DNA from: Antedon mediterranea
Lineage: Eukaryota > Echinodermata > Crinoidea > Comatulida > Antedonidae
Length of the DNA stretch: 64,000 nt
Direction: 5' to 3'
Assembly (NCBI RefSeq): GCF_964355755.1
Contig: NC_092671.1
Span: forward strand, 24,075,070 to 24,139,069
Positions within the stretch are counted from its first letter, which is position 1; every line of letters begins with the position of its first letter. Below, piece after piece: positions 39,001 through 44,839 of the stretch. The position numbers and the translations under genes are program-made. Below the pieces are notes generated by a model that worked only from the letters and a program-made list of their open reading frames with translations, did not search any database and was not told the DNA's origin.

Positions 39001-42000
39001 TTTTTTTCGTAATGTTTACCTAAACACTAGCCGAGCGCCACCCTGTTCAAACCTGATGTGCCCTGGCTCCAGAGAGAGCGCATGCGTTTGCACGAGGCTA
39101 GTGCAAGTAAAAAGGCAGTTTTGAGAGACAGGTTGTACTGTAAAGCGATGCCCTACTCAGGTGCTCGAAGGGTGGGCGCATACTGTAAGAGCGGGGAATC
39201 CAGGTAAGCGGCACTCATAGACTACCAACACAACTGTTGGTTTGTGTAATGTAATAATTGAAGACAATTTTTAAGGTTTTGCCATCAAAGAAACAAAATA
39301 AACAAGAATATTTCTTACAAAAAACGCTGCTCGCTTTAATTGTTATTGCTAAGGTCAAGTCTGGGGGTCACTTCATCACGCCTAGATACTTCAAGTATCC
39401 TATTACAAACAAAAACTTCAATGGACTGTTTTGATAATAATTCAATGATTATCTGACAGTGAATTATAGTAATATCATGGGACTCATAAATACCAGAAAT
39501 GCTTTGGGATTTGTCATTAGACTCTTTTCCCAGCCGTTTTTTGGATTCAACAGGTGGTACCTATAAATTATAGTCGAGTTTCCATTTTAACAATTGTTTG
39601 TTTGTTTGTTTGTTTGTTTTATCTTTATACTGGGTGGCCTCTTCAGTCAAGACTGATCTCCCAGAGGGCCCAGTTGGTGATCAGTGGCTGTGATGTACTA
39701 ATACACCGGGGTAACCCCCTACTCGTCTCGAAAGATGTACTAGGTTCTTTAAAGTGCACACGAGCAAGTTGTGTACATTGGACCTACGGTTTATAGTCCT
39801 TATCCGAGAAGACTCGTTCTACCACCAGAACCATGGAGTGAGTGAGCCTCGAACCCCTGCCGATGTTATGGCTACGTGATTACGGTTCCACTGTCTCAAC
39901 CGCTCGGCGACTCACTCACGACAAAAATGTCAAAGTGTAGTACTATACTGCTGCTTGATTTCATCTAATGAATGAGTCATCTCGTGTGACGTAGCGGGCT
40001 AGAGCAGCAGCGTGATAAAATGACATAATTCTTAGCACTGCAATGTAATCTGTGTGCAGCATTTTACTGTAGAAGAAATACTTTAATGAAATTAATTATT
40101 AATATCAAGCTGTTTAGTTATAAACGAGTATACTATAGCAAGCCTCGAATTTGGAGATTTTAGGGGCAAGGCCAGTTGGCCCCCGGTTTTTCGTTAATTG
40201 AGGGGCAGCAAGGCCAACTTGGAAGGTACAAAGGCCATTATTTTTAAAAAAAAGACAAATCCCAGGCCTACTTATAATAGTGTAGAAATTATGGAAAAAT
40301 AAAATGCAACTTATCACTACAAACGCGATTCCTTGTAACTTGAGGATTTCCCTGCTCCCATCGCAGCTGTGGAAACGCACAATACTGGTTGAGAGTGAAA
40401 TACATGTGATACACTTTAGGCTATTTTCAAAGATCGAACAGGAATCGAGGGTACTTCTGTTTTGTAAACAACAATGTTATAACGGCCGACAAAGTCAAGC
40501 GCGATTTTGGGGATTCTCCTAAGCCCATCCATACGGCAGCAGAGCCCGTAAAAAACACATTTTTAATAACCACTATTTTGTGATTACGCACTAAAAACGA
40601 GCAGATAATAATAGATTCCCAAGACAGGGCTGTGAAACGTAAAAAAAAAAAGGAAGCGCAAAAAATACATTAAGTTAACCCCGAAAATAGGCTGCTGTGA
40701 AAACGGGCGATACTGTACTGTGTAGTCCAGAGCGAAATACCTGGCTCTATTACATACAGTAGTACGTCTTCAAGCTCAAGCGGGAGTCGAGCAATATTTT
40801 CTATTTGTAAACAATGTTGTGTAAAAACAGCTGATGTTGAAGTCAAGTGCCAAAACATGTGGTTTCTTTTTGCCCGTGGTTTTTATTGTGGTGAAAATTC
40901 AAGGGCACTACGGCCAGTAGTGGCCGTGGTTGTTGTTCATTTTGAGAGGGCACCAATGGCACTGACCGCAGTAAAATTCGAGGTCTGGTATAATAATAAT
41001 AAGGAAATCTTATAATTATACTGTGTTGGTTTCCATCACAAAATAGATGCTCATGGCGCATTGACACAACAAAGAATGAATGATGTAGTACTGTAATCGC
41101 TACACGAAATGTCATAAAGATGCACTGGGCATTTCATAGAAATCAACGGCGACTCTAATTTTGGTTGCGACAAAATCAACATCTGGTATTTTGTATCGAG
41201 CGCCAGTAAAGTAGATACGTTTTATTTTGGTTGTGCTAATTTGTATGTGGCGCACTAGATACATTTTCGCCGTTTACTTTCTAGATGTTTTAAATTAAAA
41301 CACTAGTTATGATTTCAGTTAATTTTTGGATCACTTCGTCCTAACATAGAAATTCTAATAATGCAATTTAGAATTTTTTAAACATTTAAAGACCCATTCC
41401 CTACAATTTGTGACGTTTTGTAAAAATAATGCATATTACTTTAAAAATGTTTATTAAACCAGGTCATTCCAGGTCTTAAATGTAAGTTTTGTTGTAAATT
41501 AAGAAAAAAAGAAGAGAAAAATGCACTACTACAATGAGCTACAGTACCAGTAGCTCGCGGTGAATGTCTTCTCGTTGACTGTCTTTAGGCCTAGCCTAGC
41601 TAGGCTTAATTTGTAGGCCTAGCTGGTAAACATTGGTATTGACGAGCATCGAAAGCTAGACTAGTCTGACGTTGTATACAGTTGCTGCATTATTTATCTT
41701 TCCGATTTTGCCAGACTCCGTTGATACAAATTAGGGGAAATCCAGTATTTTCGCTGAAAATATAGGAGTCTTCTTTTTGTTTTGGCCTCACAATTGCCCG
41801 AAAGTGAGTGAATTACAGAAGATAACAAAAATATCAATCCGCGTGCAATGCCTGTTGAGATTTATATTGTACCCGGAATAGGACTTTAAACCAATATTTT
41901 AGTACAGTAAATGTTCATCTTTTATTATACAATTTGTGTTTTCATTTTATCTTACAGGTTAATGTGTGCTTTTTTGAAAAAATCGTTTTTAAAAATGTTT

Positions 42001-44338
42001 CTTGTTTGAGTCTTGTGCAAGTTTTTGAAAAGTGTTTTAAAGTTTTGAAAATGTTGAACTAATTAGTTAAACTAGTAGACGCGCCTAGTGCATATTTTTT
42101 AACCACAACCAAATAATTAACCACAAACTCTTTTTATGCCTGCAGGTGGATACGTTTATAAAATTTAAGGATAAAAATGGCTGGCTTTACGGGCGTAATC
42201 ACGTTTTTATTGTACATGACAATTATTGTTTTTTAAAATAAATTTTTTTCTTGAATAATTTGTTGCATATAAAAAATAATCTATATAAAAATATACGCCA
42301 TGGCTAAAGAAACGGTACCGTATCCTAACTTCCGTTTACTGAGCCAATGGGGTGCTGGTACGTGTGTGACGTCATCGTATAAGGACTTGGATTTTTTTTC
42401 ACATCGCGTCTGTAGAGAATGCCTATCGGCGGCTCCAGGCTGCATGGATGTGTGCGCTGATGATTCGTAACTCAGCCTCGGGGCTAGACCTAGCAATGTT
42501 GAATTCAGAAGTTTAATAACGGGCGACAACGTCGATGCTGTAGTAATAGAGCAAGTTCGTGTGGTTGGTGGACGTTACATAAAGTGTTTAAAACATGCAC
42601 ACAATCTCAAATATTATTTCATTATAAAACATTATAATACAGAACAATAAAGTAGAAATATGTTGATAGCCAAATTAGAAGTAAAGGAATTATAATTCAA
42701 TGTTGGAAATTGTGTTGCATCTAGTTCATTCGTCCATAGTTACTATGAGGGTTTTATTTTTATTCCAAATGGCCTATTTAGGTCTATATTTTTTAATAAA
42801 TTTTGTTTACAGATGGTGACCATAAACAAAAAGCAAATGCGGACAATAAAAAAGGGGCCCTCAAATACCATGATTTAGACAATTGGCCTAGCTCCAGGTC
42901 TGAGTCACAGAAATCAGCGCACACATGCAGCTGGCCCCAGCCTGGCAAACAAACTCATATACTGAGGCTATAGGTTATAGCATGGTTATACTGTAGTACG
43001 TAGTAGGCCTCTTTTGAAACGGTAAATTTCTGTATTCTAGAATTAAAATCAACATGTTTTGGCCTATCAATAACAACAGACGTAGGCCTAGGCTACATTT
43101 AGTTCTTGTCACACGACGGGGATAACAGCGATAAATGAAGCATAAAGAAAATGTTAAGCTGGCGGTTGATCACGGTTTTCGCGATATGAAAAAAAATCCA
43201 AAGTCCTTATACGATGACGTCACACATGTACCAGCACCCCATTGGGTGATTATGACGTAATGCAATTTTACCGTACCTTTTTTAGCAAACGAAAGTTAGC
43301 AAACGAAAGTTAGGATACGTTACCGTATCTTTAGCCACAGCGAAAAATATACGCCGTGGTTAGGATTCCGGCACCGGAACTCAACTGCCCACCGTTAGGG
43401 AATTCGACACGCTATTGTGCATGCCCAGAGCTCTGGGAAGTGAATTATAGCTTATAGTGCCACACACCACAGCACCGAGAGTCAGAGTGTTATCGAGATT
43501 TACTGTAGCCTAGTTAGTCGTTGCGCGAGCGATGGATGAAACTTGGCCTAGGCCATACATGAATTAATAATTAAAATACGACTACGCCACGCGTTAAAAT
43601 AATTATTATGATATTAATAAGAATCAGTATCTATCTAAGAATCGTAATGCTGTAATTAGCGTTGTGACCCCGACTTCCCGAACAGTTTTTTCACATCCAC
43701 GCGGTGGCTGCCGTCGACAAATCAACTTGTGATTGCATGTTATGTACAGTATAATGCGTTATATGAAATCTTTTATTTTGTACTTAAAAAATCATAAAAC
43801 TAGTCATGTAATTATATAATTCATAATTATATGAAGTTTATAAATATGAATGAAGCGACCACTTTTTAATTACAAAATAAATAGGCCCACTGGTCACGTC
43901 TAACTGGTAGGCCTAACCTAGTATTTACTATTAGTGGATCCCGTATTAGTAGGCATCTAGGCTAGGCTATAGTTCTTCGCTGTGGCGCAGCTATGAAATG
44001 ACCCATCGCTGTTGATAAGTATAGAGTCGCCAATTACCTCGCTCTGGGCATGCGCAATAGCTTGTCAGATTCCCTAACGCTGGGCAGTTGAGTTCCGGTG
44101 CCGGAATCCTAACCACGGCGAAAAATATATTGCATTACATAAATTATATGCCAATGATAATTTAATTAACGATATTTAGACATGGCCATTTTAGACACAA
44201 AAAATGATTGAAAACTCTCGTCTAGCATAGAGGCTTTAGTGTACTTACCTTTTCAAACAAGTATTGCCCGGGTGCATTTTTTGGTATACGGTACTCCCTT
44301 ATTACAGCCGGGGATTCGCTAACAAAGCACCACATCAT
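8764..44338 (-). CDS. MYLIP: MYLIP/IDOL-type FERM-RING E3 ubiquitin ligase, 8 exons, 497 aa
   Basis: Exons on the minus strand, in transcript order: 44338-44249, 36391-36201, 34838-34677, 23197-22979, 13983-13800, 9999-9811, 9409-9209 and 9021-8764. Their lengths (90, 191, 162, 219, 184, 189, 201 and 258 nt) sum to 1494 nt, exactly 497 codons plus TAG; every junction has AG/GT borders and compatible phase. Residues 1-282 read as FERM lobes F1-F3, 283-345 as a FERM-associated extension, 346-448 as a polar linker, and 449-483 as a C3HC4 RING (C449, C452, C464, H466, C470, C473, C480, C483). FERM plus C-terminal RING is specific to the MYLIP/IDOL (fly Dnr1) family; in vertebrates it ubiquitinates LDLR-family receptors at the membrane. 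The protein is longer than the roughly 445-aa vertebrate form because of the linker, and its tail after the RING is shorter. Introns carry most of the window's repeats. The structure is inferred by reading; no transcript evidence is available. Confidence 0.93.
9209..9409 (-). CDS. MYLIP: MYLIP exon 7 (polar linker)
   Basis: Sixty-seven codons, residues 346-412, are rich in Ser, Thr, His and Asn (for example [11 protein letters not shown] and [11 protein letters not shown]). No domain is recognisable. It sits where vertebrate MYLIP has a serine-rich linker, and it accounts for part of this protein's extra length. Acceptor TTTGTACCTAG, donor AAG|GTTTGTAT; phase 0 at both ends. Confidence 0.85.
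9811..9999 (-). CDS. MYLIP: MYLIP exon 6 (post-FERM extension)
   Basis: Sixty-three codons encode residues 283-345. The exon opens [13 protein letters not shown] and contains [20 protein letters not shown], matching the segment that follows the F3 helix in MYLIP proteins. The acceptor is ATATCTTCTAG and the donor CAG|GTTTGC. It is phase 0 at both ends. Confidence 0.91.
10255..11535 (+). mobile_element. Helitron family A internal copy (MYLIP intron 5)
   Basis: Sequence similar to 18780-19750 runs through here: TGGCATGTTTCACA, the TGTGACGTC-type blocks, and repeated TGACGTCAT segments. Both ends are degraded. A TTAA MITE interrupts it at 10668-11135; removing that and one TTAA restores the continuity seen in other copies (CACATTTAATAGAGCGCATC). 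Confidence 0.65.
10668..11135. mobile_element. TTAA MITE nested in a Helitron copy
   Basis: This 468-bp element is flanked by TTAA at 10664-10667 and 11136-11139. Its ends are CCCCTTCACTGCGG and, complemented, CTCTTTCACTGTGTA, so the inverted repeats share TTCACTG. It contains a palindrome around ATACCCGGTATTACCGGGTA near its right end. The host copy at about 19355 serves as an empty site. No coding capacity. Confidence 0.8.
11540..11705 (-). mobile_element. Helitron family B 5' end fragment
   Basis: The fragment carries the family-B segment AAGGCCCATAAATTTACC and ends with the complement of TCTATATAAATTTACG. The 5' TC terminus abuts the next copy exactly at 11705/11706. Confidence 0.65.
11706..12936 (-). 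mobile_element. Helitron family B copy (MYLIP intron 5)
   Basis: Read on the minus strand, it starts TCTATATATAAATTTACG (12936 downward) and ends in a GGTACGCG/CGCGTACC hairpin followed by TTAG at 11706, the CTAG terminus with one change. It is preceded by A and followed by T on the element strand, as expected of Helitrons. No Rep/helicase coding. A short repeat of the 5' end occurs at 12937-12985. Confidence 0.75.
13215..13330 (+). mobile_element. tRNA-derived SINE (family B) copy, diverged
   Basis: A degenerate tRNA-like head contains a B-box-like GGTTCGAATG. Its tail TTTTTCTCATTCTCACGG is shared with the copy at 56880-57008. The head also aligns with that copy around the anticodon region (CATATTAATCAG against CATATCAAGCAG). 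Shared head plus tail shows a SINE rather than a chance tRNA resemblance. Confidence 0.6.
13800..13983 (-). CDS. MYLIP: MYLIP exon 5 (FERM F3 lobe)
   Basis: The exon encodes residues 221-282. [20 protein letters not shown] gives F3 beta strands; [17 protein letters not shown] is the terminal F3 helix typical of FERM domains. The acceptor is TTCTTTTCAG and the donor GTGAGTAA. It ends in phase 0. Confidence 0.93.
14004..15268. other. MYLIP intron 4, part without recognised features
   Basis: I see no gene or clear element. The short open frame at 14390-14575 on the minus strand has no recognisable motif. A stretch near 14690-14760 weakly resembles 34617-34680. Confidence 0.45.
15269..16075. repeat. 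67-bp satellite, about 12 copies, with CRE-like motifs
   Basis: The unit begins CACAATGACGTAATTTGTAG and runs through GTATTTCATTTATTGATTG to ATGTAAACGT; successive copies start 67 bp apart (15269, 15336 and so on). Most units are nearly identical. Each contains ACGTCA-CAA-TGACGT, an inverted pair of CRE half-sites. The last copy decays into non-repeat sequence at about 16070. The array lies in MYLIP intron 4. Confidence 0.95.
16310..16505 (+). repeat. Dispersed repeat, inverted partner at 31195-31440
   Basis: The segment holds TTTGAGATATGG, CTAATTTGCATATCATC, CTCCTCATCATATG and CAAAATGATAGATTGCCTAG. The same blocks occur in reverse complement at 31195-31440. That second copy is continuous with a minus-strand Helitron A copy, so this may be part of the same family. 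Confidence 0.6.
16506..17190. other. Intron 4 stretch without recognised features
   Basis: AT-rich sequence followed by 'ctagctagcctaggc' low-complexity at 17095-17155. No coding segment or repeat was recognised. Confidence 0.45.
17195..17497 (-). pseudogene. MULE transposase pseudogene fragment (MULE domain start)
   Basis: Two minus-strand reading frames carry adjoining parts of a Mutator-like transposase. The first (17497-17360) reads [20 protein letters not shown], the segment that precedes the MULE domain in FLYWCH/MULE proteins. After a frame change, about 17345-17200 reads [11 protein letters not shown], an in-frame stop, then [21 protein letters not shown], the expected start of the catalytic domain. 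Catalytic residues further on are absent. Frameshift and stop show it is dead. An acceptor-like TCTAATTTGCAG lies at 17498-17509. Confidence 0.75.
17505..18150. repeat. 56-bp minisatellite, about 12 copies
   Basis: Units contain TAAGAACATTGTATGAAC and TTAAATTAAATACGCTAAC, with starts at 17589, 17645, 17701, 17757, 17813 and 17869, that is every 56 bp. Shorter units follow, down to about 40 bp. The array sits between the two halves of the MULE pseudogene, probably expanded inside its former intron. Confidence 0.93.
18188..18395 (-). pseudogene. FLYWCH zinc-finger fragment of the same MULE gene
   Basis: The minus strand encodes [16 protein letters not shown] followed after 20 residues from the second cysteine by HSH, the FLYWCH pattern W-x-C-x(n)-C-x(17-22)-H-x-H. 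An upstream aromatic residue (STFQRQ) fits the F position. The frame stops after SVSRDII. A donor-like CAG|GTACGTCA lies at about 18163-18171. FLYWCH followed by MULE is a common transposase architecture, so I join it with 17195-17497 as one decayed gene. Confidence 0.75.
18595..20339 (+). mobile_element. Helitron family A, longest copy (1.75 kb)
   Basis: The 5' end has a hairpin-forming TTATCCGC...GCGGATAA. The 3' end has GCGGATAACTAACTCGTCA, then TGACGAGT and CTAG (20336-20339), followed by T. A subterminal hairpin followed by CTAG before T is the Helitron hallmark. It contains repeated TGACGTCAT-type blocks and no Rep/helicase. A LINE tail is inserted at 19922-20195. TTTATTTATT flanks both ends, suggesting insertion into an A-rich LINE tail. 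Confidence 0.75.
19922..20195 (-). mobile_element. LINE 3' end (non-LTR RT C-terminus and tail)
   Basis: The minus strand encodes [20 protein letters not shown], then [10 protein letters not shown] and [10 protein letters not shown], the classic end of L2/CR1-type ORF2 proteins. A 3' UTR with GGCGCTATATAAG and a TTATTATTATTATT tail follows. It is 5'-truncated and lies within the Helitron at 18595-20339. Confidence 0.85.
20345..21487 (+). mobile_element. Possible Helitron-like copy with a clear 3' end only
   Basis: The stretch ends with the hairpin TTCGTCA-tag-TGACGAA and then CTAG (21484-21487) followed by T, matching family A. The 5' part (20460-20830) has CpG-rich segments of a similar style, but I could not define its start. 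Overlapping open frames at 20985-21366 have no recognised motif. Confidence 0.45.
21488..22110 (-). pseudogene. L2/CR1-like LINE, 3' half of RT ORF, broken
   Basis: Minus-strand frames read [34 protein letters not shown], then after a frameshift [17 protein letters not shown] and HDHFTRN. These are the conserved C-terminal RT thumb blocks. The tail contains GGCCACCCTGGTTAAA and AATAAATAAATAAA. It is 5'-truncated and frameshifted. Its tail joins the Helitron end at 21487. Confidence 0.85.
22111..22978. other. Intron 4 stretch without recognised features
   Basis: The overlapping open frames at 22527-22810 on both strands have no known motif. No repeat copy was recognised. Confidence 0.4.
22979..23197 (-). 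CDS. MYLIP: MYLIP exon 4 (FERM F2 end, F3 start)
   Basis: The exon encodes residues 148-221. A charged helix ([12 protein letters not shown]) completes F2, and [10 protein letters not shown] followed by [14 protein letters not shown] is the characteristic opening of the PH-like F3 lobe. The acceptor is TTTCTTTACAG and the donor is AA|GTAAGATG. Phase matches exons 3 and 5 exactly. Confidence 0.92.
23405..23640. repeat. Partial copy of the 511-2885 palindromic element
   Basis: It shares GATCAACTTTCGTATGCAC, TTTGAGGTCCAGA and GGTTTAGGATGGTCAAACAA with the arms of the foldback element at 511-2885. The match stops near ATACATTTATATT, so only one terminal segment is present. Confidence 0.8.
23641..24281. 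other. Intron 3 stretch without recognised features
   Basis: AT-rich sequence with no supported gene or repeat. Open frames are short and lack motifs. Confidence 0.4.
24593..28447 (-). mobile_element. Helitron family B, middle layer of the nest
   Basis: On the minus strand it begins TCTATATAAATTTACG at 28447 and ends with the hairpin and CATCTAG at 24593. It is inserted exactly between A and T of the host with no target duplication, as Helitrons do. A third copy in opposite orientation interrupts it at 25222-27771. Confidence 0.85.
25222..27771 (+). mobile_element. Helitron family B, innermost copy (2.55 kb)
   Basis: It starts A|TCTATATATAAATTTACG at 25222 and ends with the hairpin GGTACGCGAGCG/CGAGCGTGCC and CTAG (27768-27771) followed by T. 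It carries internal duplications of the 'cctatctcctcctacgata' segment (about 25500 and 26270) and of 'gctagagtacaccatcataa' (about 26330 and 26400). I recognise no Rep or helicase domain in it. Confidence 0.85.
29641..30232 (+). pseudogene. hAT-type TTF zinc-finger exon, frameshifted
   Basis: An upstream frame starts at 29641 with [16 protein letters not shown], containing a PIP-box-like QSTLFSFF. A second frame (open from 29684) continues with an acidic stretch ([10 protein letters not shown]), then [55 protein letters not shown] and a final H-x-H region. That is the TTF-type zinc finger found at the N-terminus of hAT transposases and ZMYM-like proteins. The two frames differ by one base, so a frameshift lies between about 29690 and 29745. 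It ends at a good donor, ACAG|GTACGTAAG. No hAT catalytic or dimerisation domain is seen downstream. Confidence 0.75.
30481..31490 (-). mobile_element. Helitron family A, inverted copy
   Basis: The minus-strand 3' end is CTAG at 30481-30484 (complement CTAGATTTCAACTC), with the GACGAGT/ACTCATC hairpin beside it. Blocks such as CATATCATGG, CATGTGG and the 'aaacgcaaaaaac' segment parallel other copies in reverse order. Together with the plus-strand copy ending at 29542 it forms an inverted pair around the TTF exon. Confidence 0.65.
31800..32952 (+). pseudogene. Non-LTR retrotransposon RT fragment (CR1/L2/Jockey type)
   Basis: Several frames carry consecutive RT motifs: [68 protein letters not shown] and FADDTLFYN (catalytic FADD intact), then [17 protein letters not shown] and [20 protein letters not shown]. 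The order is correct but at least four frameshifts and several stops separate them. The last recognisable piece is [13 protein letters not shown] near 32915-32950, where another repeat begins. Confidence 0.88.
32953..34549. mobile_element. 1.6-kb repeat with CCTCGAATTT-type end
   Basis: It shares GGTTTTTATTGTGGT, GGCCAGTAGTGGC, GGGCACC and the terminal GTAAAATTCGAGG with the copy at 40142-40990. The left part has several AAGGCC-spaced segments. Internally, about 33858-33880 and 33939-33961 repeat CTTATCAGAGGGTGCGTGTG, giving an 81-bp direct repeat. No transposase was recognised. The left end is uncertain. Confidence 0.55.
34677..34838 (-). CDS. MYLIP: MYLIP exon 3 (FERM F2 lobe, first half)
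   Basis: The exon encodes residues 94-148, starting [16 protein letters not shown] and including [10 protein letters not shown], the helical F2 pattern of FERM proteins. The acceptor is TTTTTATAG and the donor is GTAAGTAT. It enters with two bases carried from exon 2 and leaves two bases for exon 4. Confidence 0.92.
35457..35960 (-). repeat. Dispersed repeat C, minus copy (MYLIP intron 2)
   Basis: Read in reverse complement, it starts ACAAGAAATATTTCTTACAA and ends TAGAGCAGCAGCAT, as do the plus-strand copies at 39304-40016 and 45002-45703. The shared blocks GCTGCTC at the start and GAGCAGC at the end form a short inverted pair. Probably a non-autonomous DNA element; type unknown. Confidence 0.7.
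36201..36391 (-). CDS. MYLIP: MYLIP exon 2 (FERM F1 lobe)
   Basis: The exon encodes residues 31-94, from [15 protein letters not shown] to [10 protein letters not shown]. It contains the family pattern DYFGLRF followed by LWLNLRN and the LQVKFFV strand at the end of F1. The acceptor is TTTTTTTATACAG and the donor is AAG|GTAAGAAT. The acceptor lies about 20 bp from the end of a TTAA-flanked MITE. Confidence 0.93.
36416..36962. mobile_element. TTAA MITE beside the MYLIP exon 2 acceptor
   Basis: The element runs AGATGTATTGTCCC to GGGACAATACATCT with TTAA at 36412-36415 and 36963-36966. Its length is 547 bp and it has no coding capacity. Related copies or ends are at 1-120, 46889-47110 and before 49768. 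Its left TTAA lies about 20 bp from the exon 2 splice acceptor. Confidence 0.88.
37020..38740 (+). pseudogene. DIRS-like retrotransposon: RT, RNase H, tyrosine recombinase, decayed
   Basis: Recognisable blocks in order: RT ([49 protein letters not shown], then YIEYWL where YxDD is expected), RNase H ([19 protein letters not shown], then AMSHPLY), and a tyrosine recombinase ([50 protein letters not shown], finally [11 protein letters not shown], a stop, and [14 protein letters not shown]). Stops and frameshifts separate them, the RT active-site aspartates are lost, and TAA falls near the recombinase C-terminus. DIRS elements combine RT with a YR instead of a DDE integrase. It lies in the sense opposite to MYLIP, in intron 1. 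Confidence 0.9.
39030..39245 (-). repeat. Inverted partial copy of the DIRS recombinase region
   Basis: Positions 39030-39198 are the reverse complement of about 38120-38312 with small deletions (for example GGGCATCGCTTTACA against TGTAAAGCGATGCCC). Positions 39210-39245 are the complement of about 38805-38845 (GTTGGTAGTCTA). The two inverted segments surround a loop of about 0.7 kb. Confidence 0.85.
39304..40016 (+). repeat. Dispersed repeat C, plus copy interrupted by a SINE
   Basis: It starts AAGAATATTTCTTACAAAAA and ends CTAGAGCAGCAGCGTGATAA, matching 45002-45703 along GGTCACTTCATCAC, ATACCAGAAATGCTTTGGGA and AGACTCTTTTCCCAG. A minus-strand SINE is inserted at 39592-39925. Confidence 0.75.
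39592..39925 (-). mobile_element. tRNA-derived SINE (family A) with LINE-like tail
   Basis: On the minus strand a tRNA-like head (GCCGAGCGGTTGAGACAG, then B box GGTTCGAGGCTC) is followed by a unique body (CCATGGTTCTGGTGGTAG, GAGTCTTCTCGGATAA). The 3' part GGGAGATCAGTCTTG...GAGGCCACCCAG ends in AAACAAACAAACAAAC. That last part resembles the LINE tail at 21488-21590 (GGGAGACC..., AGGCCACCCTGG), suggesting the SINE uses that LINE's reverse transcriptase. A second copy lies at 52462-52665. Confidence 0.85.
40142..40990. mobile_element. 0.85-kb repeat with short CCTCGAATTT inverted ends
   Basis: It begins CCTCGAATTTGGAG and ends GTAAAATTCGAGG. The ends form a 10-bp inverted repeat, and internal blocks (GGTTTTTATTGTGGTGAAA, GGCCAGTAGTGGCCG) match 34380-34549. 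No coding region or clear target duplication was seen. Probably a non-autonomous DNA transposon. Confidence 0.6.
40991..42286. other. Intron 1 stretch without recognised features
   Basis: About 1.3 kb with AT-rich sequence and a 'ctagcctagctaggc' tract near 41585-41635. No gene or element was recognised. Confidence 0.4.
42296..43342. mobile_element. TIR element 1 of an adjacent pair, 9-bp target duplication
   Basis: Ends are CGCCATGGCTAAAG and, complemented, CGCTGTGGCTAAAG. The inverted arms extend about 120 bp (shared TATCCTAACTT, TGGGGTGCTGGTAC, GACGTCATCGTATAAGGAC). AAAAATATA flanks it at 42287-42295 and 43343-43351. There is no recognisable transposase. A 9-bp duplication fits MULE-type transposition. 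Confidence 0.85.
43352..44120. mobile_element. TIR element 2 of an adjacent pair, same 9-bp flank
   Basis: Ends are CGCCGTGGTTAGGATTCC on both sides (right end as complement). The arms extend through GGCACCGGAACTCAACTG and GGGAATTCGA or GGGAATCTGA. AAAAATATA flanks it at 43343-43351 and 44121-44129, so the middle copy is shared with element 1. Its right end is about 120 bp from the MYLIP exon 1 donor. No coding capacity. Confidence 0.87.
44249..44338 (-). CDS. MYLIP: MYLIP exon 1 (start codon, FERM F1 beginning)
   Basis: Ninety nt encode 30 residues beginning [10 protein letters not shown] and ending QYLFEK, followed by the donor GTAAGTAC. Two ATGs are adjacent; I use the first (44338). The segment corresponds to the first strand-turn-strand of the F1 ubiquitin-like lobe. 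It ends in phase 0. The right end of a TIR element lies about 120 bp inside the following intron. Confidence 0.88.
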
Positions 44339-44800
44339 TCGACCTAGGCCTAGAGACAAACGTCCACTAGGCTAAAAAGTATGTCAGCAGACTTCCCTCT
44401 CCCACTACCACCTACCTAGCTAGGGCCTAGGCCTAGAGGTGGCGCGGTTAGGTAGGCCTAGCCTAGCTAGGAGGCTACTTTTACTGTCTTTTTAGGTCCT
44501 AGGCTAGGCCTAGGAATAGCTTATATTATTAGAAATGAAGTTTACTGTTTAGCCTAAGTGTTGGTCGATAGTGTCATTATCAACCTAGTAGTGGTTTTAG
44601 CAGTTGTTTAAGCAAATAAAACAACAAACTAGACTGTTTCAAATCAACCAAAAATCATCAATCACAACAAGGTTTACGATCGCGATTCGATGATAAAAAC
44701 AGCTGACACACGTCACACGGACGAGACGGACGCGACGACGCGTCGCGAAAACGAAAAAGACGACTAAAAAAAGGACAAAACAACAATAGAGGGCGATAAA
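44339..44800 (-). promoter_or_regulatory. Candidate MYLIP 5' UTR and promoter region
   Basis: No TATA box was recognised near the start. The stretch 44690-44760 is unusually CpG-dense for the window (runs such as GACGCGACGACGCGTCGCG) and includes a CRE-type TGACGTG on the minus strand near 44709-44715. Positions 44340-44520 are dominated by 'aggcctag' low-complexity sequence. The transcription start is unknown. The location and base composition are seen; promoter function is inferred. Confidence 0.4.
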
Positions 44801-44839
44801 TATGATCATGATTTACATTTTTATATATGTGTAATTCTT

